Positions 10,236 through 22,261 of a stretch of 64,000 nt of DNA are shown in pieces. The stretch lies in assembly GCA_963576735.1 (NCBI GenBank), contig OY755197.1:6026501-6090500 (forward strand), given 5' to 3'. How positions within the stretch are numbered: position 1 is the first letter of the stretch; every line of letters begins with the position of its first letter. The translations under genes and the position numbers were made by a program. Below the pieces are notes generated by a model, which saw only the letters and a list, made by a program, of their open reading frames with translations, was not told the DNA's origin and searched no databases. The stretch is from Bedellia somnulentella. Its lineage: Eukaryota > Arthropoda > Insecta > Lepidoptera > Bedelliidae.

Positions 10236-11385
10236 CTTACATGATTGGCATACAGATTTTAAATCAAAACTATTATAACAGACAGAAAATTAAAATTAAA
10301 TTACTACTATAACTAACAAAGAAAATTAAAAATCAAAAATTATAAATCAAGTTTAAATTACTACTATACTAACAAACGTGTATTGTATTGTGTGAGTGTG
10401 CATGTGTGCGTGTAGGTATGTGTGTGTGTGTGTATGTGTGTGTGTGAGTGAGAAACAGAAATATAGATTGTATTTATTTTATTTTTGGACAGTTAAAAAC
10501 TGTTCAGTATCATCATACGATAACTGTTTTAGCCAGTTTACAATGTGTCTTTTTAATTTGTACAAATTTAAGTCTTTAATATTTAATAATTTATTTATTT
10601 TGTTATAAACATATTTAGCTAAAAATATATAAAATCTCCCTGAAAATTCAGTCTTGAGTTTTGGTATTTGAAAAATGTTGTTTACATTTCTGCGGCTCTT
10701 TTCGTTCACCGATATTCTGGTACTACAACTACTTCTGTGCATTTGACTGATAATTCGCAAAATGTATATTTGTCTGACAGAAAGTACATCTGCAGATTTA
10801 TATAGCTCACTAGTAGGGTAAAGATAGGGTAAATTAAGACCAACTTTCAGAACGGCTCTCTGTGCCCTTTCTAAAGGCAAAAGTACAGTTTTAGCGCTTC
10901 CTCCCCAACTATCAATGCAATACGACAATATTGATTCACAAAGTGCAAAGTAAACCATCTTAAAAGTAGTTTTATCGATAACATGTTTTAGATTGTTGAA
11001 AACAGCGATTAGTTTACGAACTCTAGAAGTAAGGAGTTGTATGTGTGGCCTAAAAGTAAGATGCTGATCGATGATTACACCTAAATATTTTACAGTAGAA
11101 CATCTTTCCAATCTTTCACACTCACAGGTATCCCTATCATTGGATCTACAATTATTTTTATGAGCTATTATATCGATATCAGTTGCAGGCTGACCGTTTT
11201 TTCTTATACTGAAAGTGAGATAATTGGTTTTGCTACAATTAAGACTTAGCAAATTGTCTGACATCCAATGACGGACTTTATTAAACCCTGCCTGCGCATA
11301 TTTACTAACAGTTTGCCAATTATCGCCCCAAAAAACTAATGCAGTATCATCTGCAAAAGTAAAAAGTCGTCCCTGATCCAATCAG
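10236..11385 (-). mobile_element. 5'-truncated non-LTR retrotransposon
   Basis: Minus-strand open frame at 11381-10479 (about 300 codons) encoding the C-terminal part of a reverse transcriptase. It opens within the palm motif (TFADDTALVFWGDN, catalytic FADD) and continues through LSLNCSKTNYL and VKYLGVIIDQHLTF to a thumb-like C-terminus. It lies antisense inside the last large pan intron. The 5' part, including endonuclease, is absent. The frame is intact, suggesting a fairly recent insertion. The clade is not determined. Confidence 0.85.
10385..10452. repeat. GT-rich microsatellite
   Basis: Imperfect (GT)n tract next to the 3' end of the minus-strand retrotransposon in the last pan intron. 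Confidence 0.8.
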
Positions 11386-12062
11386 TTGTTTGACATCATT
11401 ATTCTCGTTTTGGCCAAGATGTAAGAAGGCTTCCTATAATTAGTCCCAAACATTATCGCATATGGAATGTGTAAATAGATAATTTGAAGCTGATTATAAG
11501 TTAAAAACATAGATCGTTGTGAAATATAGAATTCTATGTTGATTGCTCGATATGGCATTTATTAAAGAATTTGTTCATTCCTGTTATAAGTTATACTTAT
11601 ACAACAGTATTAGCAAGAATAATACATGTGTCATGTTATTAAATGACCTTCATTCTGTAAATGGCTCAAACAATATGCTTCAAGTTTTAATAACAAGAAC
11701 ATCTTAATAGGAATGCAATCTAATATTTTCTTCAAGCTTTCATTGGTTTTATTTTTGATGTTTTTTCGTTTTGTTTTCCTTCTCATCCAGGCTTGTTACC
11801 GTTCCTACTAATGTTCTGCATGCGATTGTGCAGATTTCGTTTTTTTAACTTAGCTCCAAAGTCTGCATGGCAAAGTTCCGATGTTCGTTTTGATGTTTTT
11901 TTTTATTGATGTGTAGATACCATCCATGCGATTTGTGGTGATTGTAATAAAAATCAAAATACTGAAGTTTTAGACTCAAAAAGAATAAATGAAGTTAATA
12001 TGTATATTACAATCGCCACAATAACTAAAGAAACAATCTAATATATATCTTTTCAATTACAG

Positions 12063-12423
12063 ACGGAAGAAAAAATGCGTTCGTTACATGGAAGCCTTAG
12101 CCGCGGCCTCAGGAAACCAGATGCCAGTAGCGACCCCTCAATCCCCTTGCTCTGATGACGAAGACGTAAAATTAGAGGAGTTATCTGACGCTTCAAGTGA
12201 CGTCGATACTCCTTTAAACTCCGCTTCAAGTCCTGGAGGTTTGAGTGCCCTTTCTTCCTTAGCTTCTCCGGCTTCGGACCCTCCTCCCCCTCCCCATAGG
12301 AACCCTGTGGGTACCAACCCTCGTGATGCAAATAACCCTTTATCTGTGGGTCAGTTGACGTCACAAACGTGGCCAAGAGCCGCCCAAGCACGACCCGGTC
12401 ATGAAGTTATATCAGTTTCATAG
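12063..12423 (+). CDS. pan: pangolin/TCF terminal exon, C-clamp part 2 and C-terminal tail
   Basis: Acceptor TTCAATTACAG; entered in phase 2 from 8723, stop TAG at 12421-12423. It begins RRKKKCVRYMEALAAASG, completing the C-clamp with the fourth cysteine and the RKKK basic run. An acidic segment follows (SDDEDVKLEELSDASSD), then a Pro/Ser-rich stretch with SDPPPPPHRNPVGTNPRD and NNPLSVGQLTSQ, and the protein ends EVISVS. NPxGxNPRDxNNPLS and the VISVS end match my memory of Drosophila pangolin. The tail is shorter than I remember for Drosophila. A minus-strand open frame across the exon is a shadow. Confidence 0.95.
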
Positions 12424-15100
12424 TGAATAGTTCTACACAATGTGCGGTTTTCTCTCGAAGTTTGGACCTTTCGGAGTTTTGGGAGAAAATCTTTAGTTGT
12501 GACCGTTTTTAATTCAGGGTCGATTTGTTTTGTTAGTACCAGAGTATAGTGCCTATTTAAATGTGTTCGTCGAAGAATCCAATGATTCTGCTACTTAATG
12601 CAAATTTTATAATAGGTCTCTTTTGAAATGGATTTAAAAAGTACGTCAATTCCGCTGAGGAGCGATCTTCAAATTTAGTTTTCAATCTTTTATTTCCATT
12701 GCAATTGAACCCTATCTACTTATTGTGCTTCCAATACTGATTCTGATAGTATCTTAAGCCTTGTACTGTGTCGGCAGAAGAAACTATAAAAATAAGTATT
12801 GCAGTTTTTATTTATACCAACCAAAATATCATTTTTTGCTATACATCCACTTCACATTTTTTATGTTAGTATGGATTAAACTTTTTTGCAACTTCAGTTT
12901 ATTTACAAGGAATTTCTTCAAAATTAGTTCGGTTCTATGTTTTACCATGTTCATGATGAAATATTATCTATTTTGAGGAAATTTCTAGTATTTAAACATG
13001 AATGAATTGTTTGTCATGAAATCTAAACTAACAAAGGCCTAAATGCATGCGTTTCCTAAATTTCACTGGTGAAATTTCATTTTAAGTTTTACTAAGGCGT
13101 TTTCATCTATTTTTTTATTGAATGATCTCAAAATTTTGACCCACGGGCGATGCATTTCATTAATATTTAGCTCAATCTTTTTTTGGTGCCCGGTTTTTAT
13201 TAATTAATATCTAGTCACATACTAATGTGCCATTTTCTATATAACAAGATCTCTTTCAGATTCAGTTAATGATTTTCATTCATACAAACTCGAATGAATT
13301 CATTAGTTCCATGTAATGAATGTCAGCATTTTTATCGGGCACCATTTTACATATTTTAATGCATTTTTAAACGATAAAACGCATGTTAACTTTGTCACAT
13401 ATGCAGCTCTCTTAATAAATTTTACTCATATTTACGACAGCTGATCGAGAAATTAATGATTTTATTTTCACTTGACGGCCTGCACTAAAGTACGAAAGTT
13501 TCGTGTAGATTATGAGGTTAGTTAATAGTTCCCTTTAAGTGTATAAAATTAATTAAGGATTATGTAAAATTGAGGGGAAACTTGTTTTTCCGTTGTACGG
13601 AACCAATTTAGACTGTGTAGTTTTAGAATAGTTGACATTTAAGTTTGGAAACCACTGGCGTTTCGAACATTTAGTTTTTTTTTATTTTACTCAATAGAGT
13701 GACCAATATATCGTGGTAAAGTTTTTTTCGTGAGAATATTTTTGTTACTTTTCGATCTAGATTGAATTGTTAGTTTCGAAGCGTCATTCGGTGCAACTCT
13801 GTATATCTGTAAGTACATATTACGTGTAAAAACTAGTTATAACCAAACTGTGTCATATTAGAGTGTAAGTGTACTATGCTACTTATGTAAACAAACATAA
13901 CTATTATATATATTATGACTACAAAAGGTAAAAATCTAAATGAAAATTTAATTTCGTGCTGACCCTACTCAGAATAAAATTATATGGAAAATTTGATTAA
14001 CTTGTTTCTTCTGCGAGCCTCAAATTTGTAAATAAATTTGTAATTCGTAATAATATATTAGACATATTGACATTTTTAATGAAAACGTTGCATTTATATA
14101 ATTTAAAATAAGTACCAATGTTCTTAGATGGTTCGTTTCATCTGTTTGATTTTTGTTACCCATTTTATTATCCTTCGTTGCTTCCATTACCCGAAATTGA
14201 CTATTGTTTTTGAAAATAAATCACTTAGATAAAATTTTAATCATACCTAAATTAAATAGTGTTTGACTTGTTACAAAATTATGGATAATAAAATTCTTTT
14301 AACTATATTCTGTTGATAAATTATCTTTTTATAAACACAAACAACTTAGTTTTTTTTGTATTGACCAGACTTATTGTTTAGTTATTTTGAATGTTGCATG
14401 AAATCCGCATTAAGTGCAATACTATGGGTTAAATGCTTGTCTAGATTATAATAGAAATTAATAAAATGTTTTTGAGAATAAAAATACAAAAATTTGATAC
14501 GTTTATATTTGAGTTTAATAAATTTTTATTATGTATAGATTTTCATAGCTATATGTGCACAAAGTATATGTTTTAAATTGCGTTTCTGATTATTTTACGT
14601 ATTTACTAATATAAGTGCCAAAACCATCTAGAACTTGTAAACGTACATTCGAGAATTAATATTTTATTTTTGACATTTCGTCGTGCCAAATTTTTTCGAT
14701 GTTTAAAGTCTGCGTCAAAACAGCGGATAAAAAATACCTAACCTGAAAGTTGGCGTCAAAATTCTTAAAACAAGATGGCGCTTACATTTATTTCCCGCGC
14801 ACGCCGCCATTTTTATTTTTATAACTAGTTTCTTGGCGACTGATAATATCTTTGATTTTAATATAAATAAATTCGCTGTTTTGGTTCAGAGGACAAGGTA
14901 ACTACCAGAATACCTCCTCATGTCTTGTGTTGATATATTTTTAAGTTGTTATTATTGTTAAGGCTAAAGACGAAGGGCTCGTTAGGGCTAATTTAGTTAC
15001 TTTTTATAGAAACAGAAATTGTCAAATTAGAAAAACTTATTAAGGTCTGGTCCGCATTTTGAGTTCGGTATGAACCAACTATTTTAATAAACATCTTGAA
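12424..15100 (+). other. pan: Probable 3' UTR of pangolin
   Basis: AT-rich sequence free of recognised repeats follows the stop codon for about 2.7 kb. Several AATAAA hexamers occur, for example near 13975, 14032, 14867 and 15085; I cannot tell which is used. The end is therefore approximate. At 14766-14814 two motifs, AAGATGGCG and CGCCGCCATTTT, resemble YY1-type promoter sites, and a donor-like ACAAG|GTAACT lies at 14896-14901, so a separate transcript could also start here. Confidence 0.5.
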
Positions 15101-15608
15101 ATTGATATTCGTTTTATTCTTTACATTTACTACGGTTTACCGAAAAAGTATAACGATTATAAAGTAAATGCAATACAAAGTATTCATTTTACAACTCACT
15201 GATCATGATCAAGGATCTTTTTCAGCCATTGTACATACTACTGAATAGAATAGAACTATAACTTGTCAACAAAAATTTCATCAAAATGAACGAACGGACT
15301 CCAAATAAACTGATGTATTAGCTTTGTGGTGCACCCAAGATTTAATTTTGTATTAGCATCCCACCCAATACAAGATCTCCAATGGAATATTATAAAGATT
15401 TTATCACATTTGTAAAACTTCATATGAAATCACATACATAGTTAGTGTTTATTGAACAGCCTGATATTAACTCTGCCAAGTACCGATGAAACGAATTAAT
15501 GGTCGCTGGCGAATTGAAATAATTTAGACTTTGGGATGTGATAAATTTTATTTCTTTTATGGGAGTAAGGGCCCGAAGCTGGAAGATGCACTAATAGTAC
15601 CATCATAT

Positions 15609-15865
15609 CTACATACATACACATATATGCTCACGGCCATAAATCCCAAAAATGGGTAGCCAGAGCTTTAGAGCTAGAAACTCTTCAGCCTCATTTGGAA
15701 GTTGATCGTAGACAAGATGGTAGAAATAAAGTATTATTGGTGATGGGTCTCCCACCACATCATCCAAAAACCACATAAAAAGCTCCATATCCATAGTCGC
15801 CTCTTACGCCACCCATGGGAAGAAAGGGGTAGTGACATTCTTAGCCGGCACTACACGGCTATACG
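15609..15865 (-). repeat. Short interspersed element with (TATG)n tail, minus copy
   Basis: Reverse complement of the repeat at 324-581, from CATACATACACATAT to the GGCACTACACGGCT end. A fragment of the same family follows at about 16230-16310 on the + strand. The surrounding 15.1-16.9 kb has no recognisable gene. Confidence 0.7.
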
Positions 15866-16914
15866 GATGATAATAGTGATATATATTATAAGTATAGCCA
15901 GCTTATAAACTCGTACTATACACATGTATTTGATACCACCGTATAGAACCACCATTGCCACCCCATTGGGTACAAGACTTACTACCTCTTCGGGAATTTA
16001 CGACATGAACGCTAAGTTTTAAAGTAAAGCAATTCTGGCGATATAGCAATAAGTTTGAGTTTATAAGCGTGAGTATAGATAGATAATGATATCCATCTGG
16101 GCTCAGCCAGTAGTGGCCAATATCTAAGATTCGATAGTAGTAGTAGTTTTGTAATCTCTTCAAATTAAGGAAAGGACAAGGGTTAAGAACCTATTAGCAA
16201 CGACCTTTATTTTATAATATTTATTCCTTACAACTTTCAAAAGAGTATGAGGAATTTCTTATTCTGAAGCACTGCCTACCCCTTTTAGGGATTTATAGCC
16301 GTCAGTACATGTAATATATTACCTACATTAGAGATTGAAAAGGACAAGTAAAGTAAATTGAGAAATACTATTGCTATAAAAGAAGGTAAGATTTACAAAT
16401 ATGAGATATATTGACAACTAGACATTACGTAGTCGCTCTCACACGTTTAATGCTACAGGGGCAAAATGTACAATGGGGTATATGTATGGTTACGTCTGGT
16501 TGGTTGGCTAAATGGCTAGAATGTACATGTGTACCCGATTAAACATAAACTTATTACAATAATATTATTTTAGAAGCTGTCTACCTTAGTTAACTAAGAG
16601 CCCGGGATCTTTAGAGGGGCTAAATAACAAAAACCTTAAAAGGCAACCCAGTGCCATCGTCAACCCATTTAATAGACTATCCTCCTAAGTTACACTCATG
16701 CATTCATAAACTCGCCGGCTTTTTTCCCTAGAAGAGTCACTAGCCAACTCAGCCACTATTAATCGCCTCTAACGAACACCCACGGGAAGAAATAGGTTTT
16801 GCTATTCTAAGCGGACACTAAACAACTCCTAAGCTAGCTTTCATAGTTAAAAGCAAAGCTTATAAAATAAAAGGAATAGAGTTAATAAATTCAGACACAT
16901 TTTCAGTTTGTTTC

Positions 16915-17172
16915 ATGCAATTCACTTCGCTTGAAAACGAAGATTTCAAAAATGAGGAGAGAGCATCGTCACCTAATTACATATTGCCGGACCGAGACCT
17001 AGATAACCAAGAAGAAGATGAAGAAGAAGACTGCATTGATTATTCTGTGTTTGACAGAAATATCGCAATTAACGAGGAAACTGATGACTCTGATTGTAAA
17101 GTTATCATATTGAAGTATAATGGGAATGATGAGTGTTTGGAAGTTGTAGATAAATTAGATGAAAGCGAGTAG
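16915..17172 (+). CDS. Unrecognised acidic open frame
   Basis: An 85-codon frame rich in Glu and Asp (DNQEEDEEEDCIDYSVFDRN, ending VDKLDESE). A plausible splice acceptor CATTTTCAG ends at 16906 and the frame is open from there, so it could be a last exon or the tail of a transposon protein. No family recognised, no conserved motif seen, and no neighbouring coding exon found. It could equally be chance. Confidence 0.25.
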   Translation: MQFTSLENEDFKNEERASSPNYILPDRDLDNQEEDEEEDCIDYSVFDRNIAINEETDDSDCKVIILKYNGNDECLEVVDKLDESE

Positions 17173-17680
17173 GAAAAGTCATTTTATAAAAATGTTATTT
17201 GTATGTTATGGAAACCATTGAAAGGAGCGCGAATTTTACCTCCACCATTTTGGCATATTTGGGCTTGAGAAATGTCCCGTCTTTTATAATTAGTATTTGA
17301 TGTTAGACTAGTCACATAAAGGTATCGTGGGAGATGTTAGAATTCCTTGAAATTCTGTTTCACGAAAAAAGATGGGAGCTTTTGTATTAGACTTTATAAT
17401 TATCCATTATAGAGCATCCATTTATTAAATATAATTTTAGAGTAATAAATAGGTAAGGAGAAGGAGCAATGAATCTATAAAGTGTAAAGATTCTACTAGT
17501 GCCATCTATCATTGAAATAAGTTTTTTTTATTGAACAGTTCTCGTATTAAAAACGTGTGTTTTAATGTATATTTCTCACACGAATTGTTAACTCCTACAA
17601 AAAAATAATATACCAAAATCGTATAGTAATTATGTTTTAATGTGATCTATTAATTATAGGAGGGAATAAAGTCTAACAAC

Positions 17681-17940
17681 CGAGATCTGAATTGAGTATT
17701 CCAGCTGAGAACAACTTAAGTACCGTTCTGTCGCATTGAAATCTTAACAACTGAATGAGACAAAACGATACTTAAGTCGTTCTCAGCTTAGTATATTAAC
17801 GGCCGATTTCTGAATTGAGAATTCCAGCTGAGAACAACTAAAGTATCGTTCTGTCGCATTGAAATCTTAACAACTGAATGAGACAAAACGATACTTAAGT
17901 CGTTCTCAGCTTGAATACTCAATTGAGAAATCGGACGTAA
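17681..17940. repeat. Tandem pair of foldback (hairpin) repeats
   Basis: Two successive units, about 123 bp apart, each a near-perfect palindrome with arms AGCTGAGAACAACTTAAGTA and its complement around an AT-rich loop. The outer ends of unit 2 (CCGATTTCTGAATTGAGA and its complement at 17918-17935) pair as terminal inverted repeats. This looks like a MITE that has duplicated internally. Confidence 0.75.
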
Positions 17941-18457
17941 GTATATAAAGTTACTACTTAAAAAAGAGTAAGTATATAATGTTTATTTATTTTTTAAGAG
18001 AGACACTAAGAAATACGTATAAACCTGATAAGCGTAGTCAGTCGTCGTTAATAACCGTTAAATATTATAATATTACAATAAAAAATGGAACTTATTTAGT
18101 TTTAACCATAGTAATATAGGTGAACTGTTAACGAGAGGCTTTTGATAAAATCATCCACTTTAACAGCTTATTTTGTAAACTACAGTTACACCTCACAATA
18201 TAGAATTTGCTATTTAAACATCTATAAGTATTAAATTATATACTCAAGTAATGTTGTCAATATGGTGTTTAAATTTAATATATATAAGTTAAAGTCAGAT
18301 TAAATGATTAAACTGTGTCTGATCTACCAAAAACATCATTCTTGGTGATTGGAAAATGGCCTATTATTGTAATTAATCTTTTTACATCTTATTTAAAAAC
18401 TAATTAGCCATAAATATTTGCCATTGATTTTTAATAAAAAGATACTTACATTATTTT

Positions 18458-18691
18458 ATCACGGTTGTTAACGGTGAGGGAAAACATCGTGAGGAAACCC
18501 ACATGGCTGAGTTGTACTTAGTCATGTGAAAGTGTATTCGTACAAAACGGCGATAGGCCTGCCCCCTATCACGTGAGTACACTGTCCATGCAAAACGTGG
18601 GTACTTTGAACACCAGGTGACAAAATCACGTGATGTTCAGAAGTATTAGTACCTCTATCAACCCCTTCGGGGATATTCAGCGTGAACGTTT
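18458..18691 (+). mobile_element. tRNA-derived SINE, 5'-truncated copy
   Basis: Matches the body of the SINE at 51118-51487 from CACGGTTGTTAACGGTGAGG to the CGTGAACGTTTATATT tail. The tRNA-like head is missing. Confidence 0.8.
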
Positions 18692-19036
18692 ATATTATGT
18701 TTATTAATAGCCAGATATTTTTATTAAAATTGTTTTTTTTAAATGTTTTTTTTTTCACAAGAACTTTGTTTAGTCAATAAATCTTTATTTTAAAAATAAA
18801 CGATACAAATATTTTTGTTACAGAATAATAAAGAATAGTTACCATATATTAATTTAGTTTTATTTGTAGATGCCAATTAATTTTAACATAAATGCCTAAA
18901 TGAGTAAAATTAAGGAAAAAGTATCTTTTATTGATTAGCCCTACTTCTTACTCCATTGTTATTTCTTTGCCAGCTAAATCCAGTAGTATACAGCAATTGT
19001 TCATATGATTTTGATTATATTAATAACAAATACTGA

Positions 19037-19261
19037 GCTGTGTAGTGTCGGCTTAGAATAACACTACACCATTTCTTCCCGTAGGTGTTTGTAAGAGGCG
19101 ACTAACGGTATAGGGGCTTTAAAGGGATTTTTGGGCGATGCGGTTGGAGACCCATCACCAACAACCTTTATTTTACCATATTTTCCCCACTCAACTTTCT
19201 CATTCCTTAGCTCTGGCTACCCCATCTAGGGATTTATAGCCGTGAGTATATGTATGTATGT
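19037..19261 (+). repeat. Short interspersed element with 9-bp target duplication
   Basis: Same family as 324-581. It is flanked by the direct repeat AAATACTGA (19028-19036 and 19262-19270), directly showing that it is a transposed unit with a variable-length target-site duplication, as for LINE-mobilised SINEs. Confidence 0.85.
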
Positions 19262-19294
19262 AAATACTGATACGTTTTCTACTCTTGCTTTTTA

Positions 19295-19540
19295 GCTGTG
19301 TAGTGTCGGCTTAGAATAGTACTACCCCATTTCTTCCCGTAGGTGGTCGTAAGAGGCGGCTAAGGGTATTGGGGCTTTCAAGTGATTTTTTAGGCGATGC
19401 GTTTGGAGACAAATCACCAAAACCTTTTAGGTTACAATCTTAACCGCACACAACTTCCAAAAGTGGCTGAAGAACTTCATATTCTAAAGCCCTGGCTACC
19501 CCTTCTAGGGATTTATAGCCGTGAGTATATGTATGTATAT
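19295..19540 (+). repeat. Short interspersed element, adjacent second copy
   Basis: A second + strand copy, about 30 bp after the previous one, again GCTGTGTAGTGTCGG to the TATG tail, with several substitutions relative to its neighbour. Insertion near an existing copy is common in this window. Confidence 0.8.
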
Positions 19541-20215
19541 TTCTACCATTAAATAAAGATAAATATAGTTATCGTAAAACTAGAACGGCAGTTCTTCATT
19601 TTGGTTGTACTCTTTGATTTCTAGTATATTCTCCTCTTGAATAATATTCGTCTTAAACTAAATTAAGAATGAGCAAATAATCCGGTCAATTTATACATTC
19701 AAGGTTACATAAATTCATAAGAAGCTGAAAATTGGCACAATTGTTCAAAACATGATTATAAATGAAACCTCAAAAGTCCCCATCGTTCCGAGGTGTGCTA
19801 AAAATTTTACACGAGGTCAAAGGGCACAAAAATGAGTTTTTTGCGATTTTAAGCGAAACGGTGAGTTTTTTCGCAAAATCACCACACCACAAAATTATAG
19901 ATCAGAAAATTCTCTACAAAAAAGATATCAATATTTTTTTTCCTAAAAGCCAACATTTTGAAGATATAACGCGTTGAAAAGTTCGATCATTGGTAATGCA
20001 AACGTGTGCAAAGTATGAAGACTTAGCACACGTTTCCACGCCACTTATGAGGTAGTGTACTTGTGTACTACTAGCGCGTTTTATTTTAACGTGGTATCCC
20101 CTGTAGGCCTATTCCACGGGTCTGCAGTGATTTTATTTGTTTTGAAACTATTGTAAAATATTATTATACATATCGGTTGGTTAAAATAATGGCGGTGTAA
20201 TTGAAGATGAAATGG

Positions 20216-20585
20216 TTAATATTCCTCGTCTGATTCGTAATTTTCCAGGATTACTGTTTCTTGTTCTTCGTCTTCTTCTTCCTGTTCTTCTTCTTCTTCT
20301 TTTTCTTCTATTTCACAGATCAACTGTCCCACTAGCGATTCCTCATTGGTATCATATGAGTCTTCTAGATTAGCTGACTCAACATTAGAGCACGATCGGC
20401 CTTGGCAGTTTGTGCATGCCAGGGAACAAAACAGTCCAACTTTTCTGCATCCACATTTAGCATTACAACATTTTTTACAGTTGCAAAATATTGAGTTGAG
20501 AAGTTTCTCAGCTGCTGGTGGAAGTAAAGTTAGAACTGGCTCTAATGTATTGTCGACCAACTTCCAACCCCAGCCACACTTGAAC
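20216..20585 (-). pseudogene. C-terminal fragment of a transposon protein with CXC-type cysteine cluster
   Basis: Minus-strand frame inside the long-TIR element. It reads FKCGWGWKLVDNTLEPVLTL, then NSIFCNCKKCCNAKCGCRK and GLFCSLACTNCQGRSCSN, then a strongly acidic tail ending ENYESDEEY. The spaced cysteines resemble CXC/tesmin-like clusters that I associate with C-termini of uncharacterised insect transposon proteins; the family name is uncertain. Its N-terminal side is cut by a SINE whose flanks repeat CACACTTGAAC, and the first codons of the longer frame (up to 20617) are SINE sequence, not gene. Confidence 0.6.
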
Positions 20586-20951
20586 ATAACATAACATAAC
20601 ATAACATAAACGTTCACGCCGAATATCCCCGAAGGGGTTGGCAGAGGTACTAATACTTCTGAACATCACGTGACTTTGTCACCTGGTGTTCAGAGTACCC
20701 ACGTTTTGCATGGACAGTGTACTCACGTGATAGGGGGCAGGCCTATCGCCGTTTTGTACGAATACACTGTCACATGACTAAGTACAACTCAGCCATGTGG
20801 GTTTCCTCACGATGTTTTCCCTCACCGTTAACAACCATGATAAATTAACCACACATATGTCTTTAGAAAAGACAAATTGGTGTAGGCCCGACCCAGGATT
20901 TGAACACTAGTCGCTTGCACGATAACCGAGTGTTCTACCCACTGGGCTATC
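20586..20951 (-). mobile_element. tRNA-derived SINE, full length, with 11-bp target duplication
   Basis: Minus-oriented copy with tRNA-like head (GATAGCCCAGTGGGTAGA as A box, GTGTTCAAATCCTGGG as B box, read on the minus strand), body, and an (ATGTT)n tail at about 20586-20608. Direct repeats CACACTTGAAC flank it. It interrupts the cysteine-rich coding fragment. Confidence 0.85.
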
Positions 20952-21477
20952 ACACTTGAACTTGGTAATATACCCAAAATAAATGTTGGTGAGCAGCTAC
21001 TGAGGTGAGGTTGGAGGTAAAGAAGCTAGTTTATAACACCTTATAAGTGATGTTAATACGTGGCGTACGTTTGCAAAGTATGAAGATTACCAATGATCGA
21101 ACTTTTCAACGCGTTATATCTTTAAAATGGTGGCTTTTAGGAAAAAAAATATTGATATCTTTTTTGTAGAGAATTTTCTGATCTACAATTTTGTGGTGTG
21201 GTGATTTTGCGAAAAAACTCACCGTTTCGCTTAAAATCGCAAAAAACTCATTTTTGTGCCCTTTGACCTCGTGTAAATTTTTTAGCACACCTCGGAACGA
21301 TGGGGACTTTTGAGGTTTCATTTATAATCATGTTTTGAACAATTGTGCCAATTTTCAGCTTCTTATGAATTAATGTAACCTTCCTCCTTATTTTAGGCCT
21401 AAATTGACCGGACTAAAAGATATATTTGTAATGTCTTAGGTAAAAACCGAAATGCTTAATTTTGGCTGAAAACGAAA

Positions 21478-21600
21478 GCTGTGTCGTGTCGGCTTCGAAT
21501 GGCACTCACCCTTTTCTTCCCGCGGGTGTCTTAAGAGGTATCCTTATTTACAGGACCCCTTATTTACAATTTACAATCTTTTCCCAATTCAACTTATGAA
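21478..21600 (+). repeat. Partial short interspersed element
   Basis: Starts GCTGTGTCGTGTCGGCTTCG and follows the family for about 120 bp before diverging. The next 300 bases (21600-21960) and 22690-22870 share phrases such as GGCAAC and AATTTGTCGCC and look like decayed repeat. No gene seen. Confidence 0.55.
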
Positions 21601-22170
21601 AGTACTCGAGTATTTTTTATTGGCAAATATTTAACACGGCAACTAAAATCCTTTTTAGGCAACTTTCTATTAGGTCACAAAAAAACTAATTTTGCAGTGA
21701 TTAAATATCTTAGCAACTATTAAACTATACAAGCAACAAAATGCTGGGATCAAAAAACTAAAAAAACGGCTGCTACTGTAAGGTATCAAATATATCAAGC
21801 GGGATCAGTGAAAAACTGGTTCAGGTATTATAAAACCTAATGTGGCGACTAATTTTTCCGAGGGGATATCATACATTCTTCAGTGGCAACTATTGGATTT
21901 CTTTATAAAAATACACATCTGGCAGCGATTTTTAGGTAGCATTGAAACTGAAAATGGGTATTATAATAATGTGTTTGGATATTAAAATATTGTTTGCAGA
22001 TTCGTAAATTCTTGGAAAGGCGGCAAATGCGCTCGCTGGCTTTTTTATTTTTGTGACTATTATATTAAGTAAATTACATATTATGTGTATTGAAGTAAAA
22101 ATTAATGAAACTAAAATATATTAGATAATTTAAATCTTTTTGTTCATGAAAACCTCATGTGGGGATTATT

Positions 22171-22261
22171 ACTAATAAATAAAGAATAAATAAAGGAATG
22201 AAAAATTACGATTCCCGCCTGTGTCGAAATTCTTCTTTCCTTTATTTATTCTTTATTTATT
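22171..22261. repeat. Inverted repeat (27-bp arms)
   Basis: AATAAATAAAGAATAAATAA followed after about 36 bases by its reverse complement. Short GGTTAGGTTAGG runs follow (near 22264, 22405 and 22490); they are too short to be telomeric arrays. Confidence 0.6.

Larger units (their letters stand above)
19681..21413. mobile_element. DNA transposon remnant with about 330-bp terminal inverted repeats
   Basis: Outer ends CCGGTCAATTTA at 19683 and its complement near 21402-21413 bound a pair of long inverted repeats (about 19681-20010 and 21063-21413). Each holds the same apparent open frame (KSPSFRGVLK, LHEVKGHKNEFF), which is probably just TIR sequence. Between them lie a minus-strand cysteine-rich coding remnant and a SINE. 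No transposase core is seen, so this is a non-autonomous or deleted element. The flanks do not show an obvious target duplication. Confidence 0.7.

Noticed and set aside
20345..20594. Plus-strand open frame across the cysteine-rich fragment
   Set aside because: It is the antisense shadow of the minus-strand coding remnant and shows no family features.
19762..21321. The 71-codon frames repeated at 19762 and 21106 as a gene pair
   Set aside because: They lie within the two arms of one inverted repeat and most likely reflect conserved terminal sequence, not two genes.
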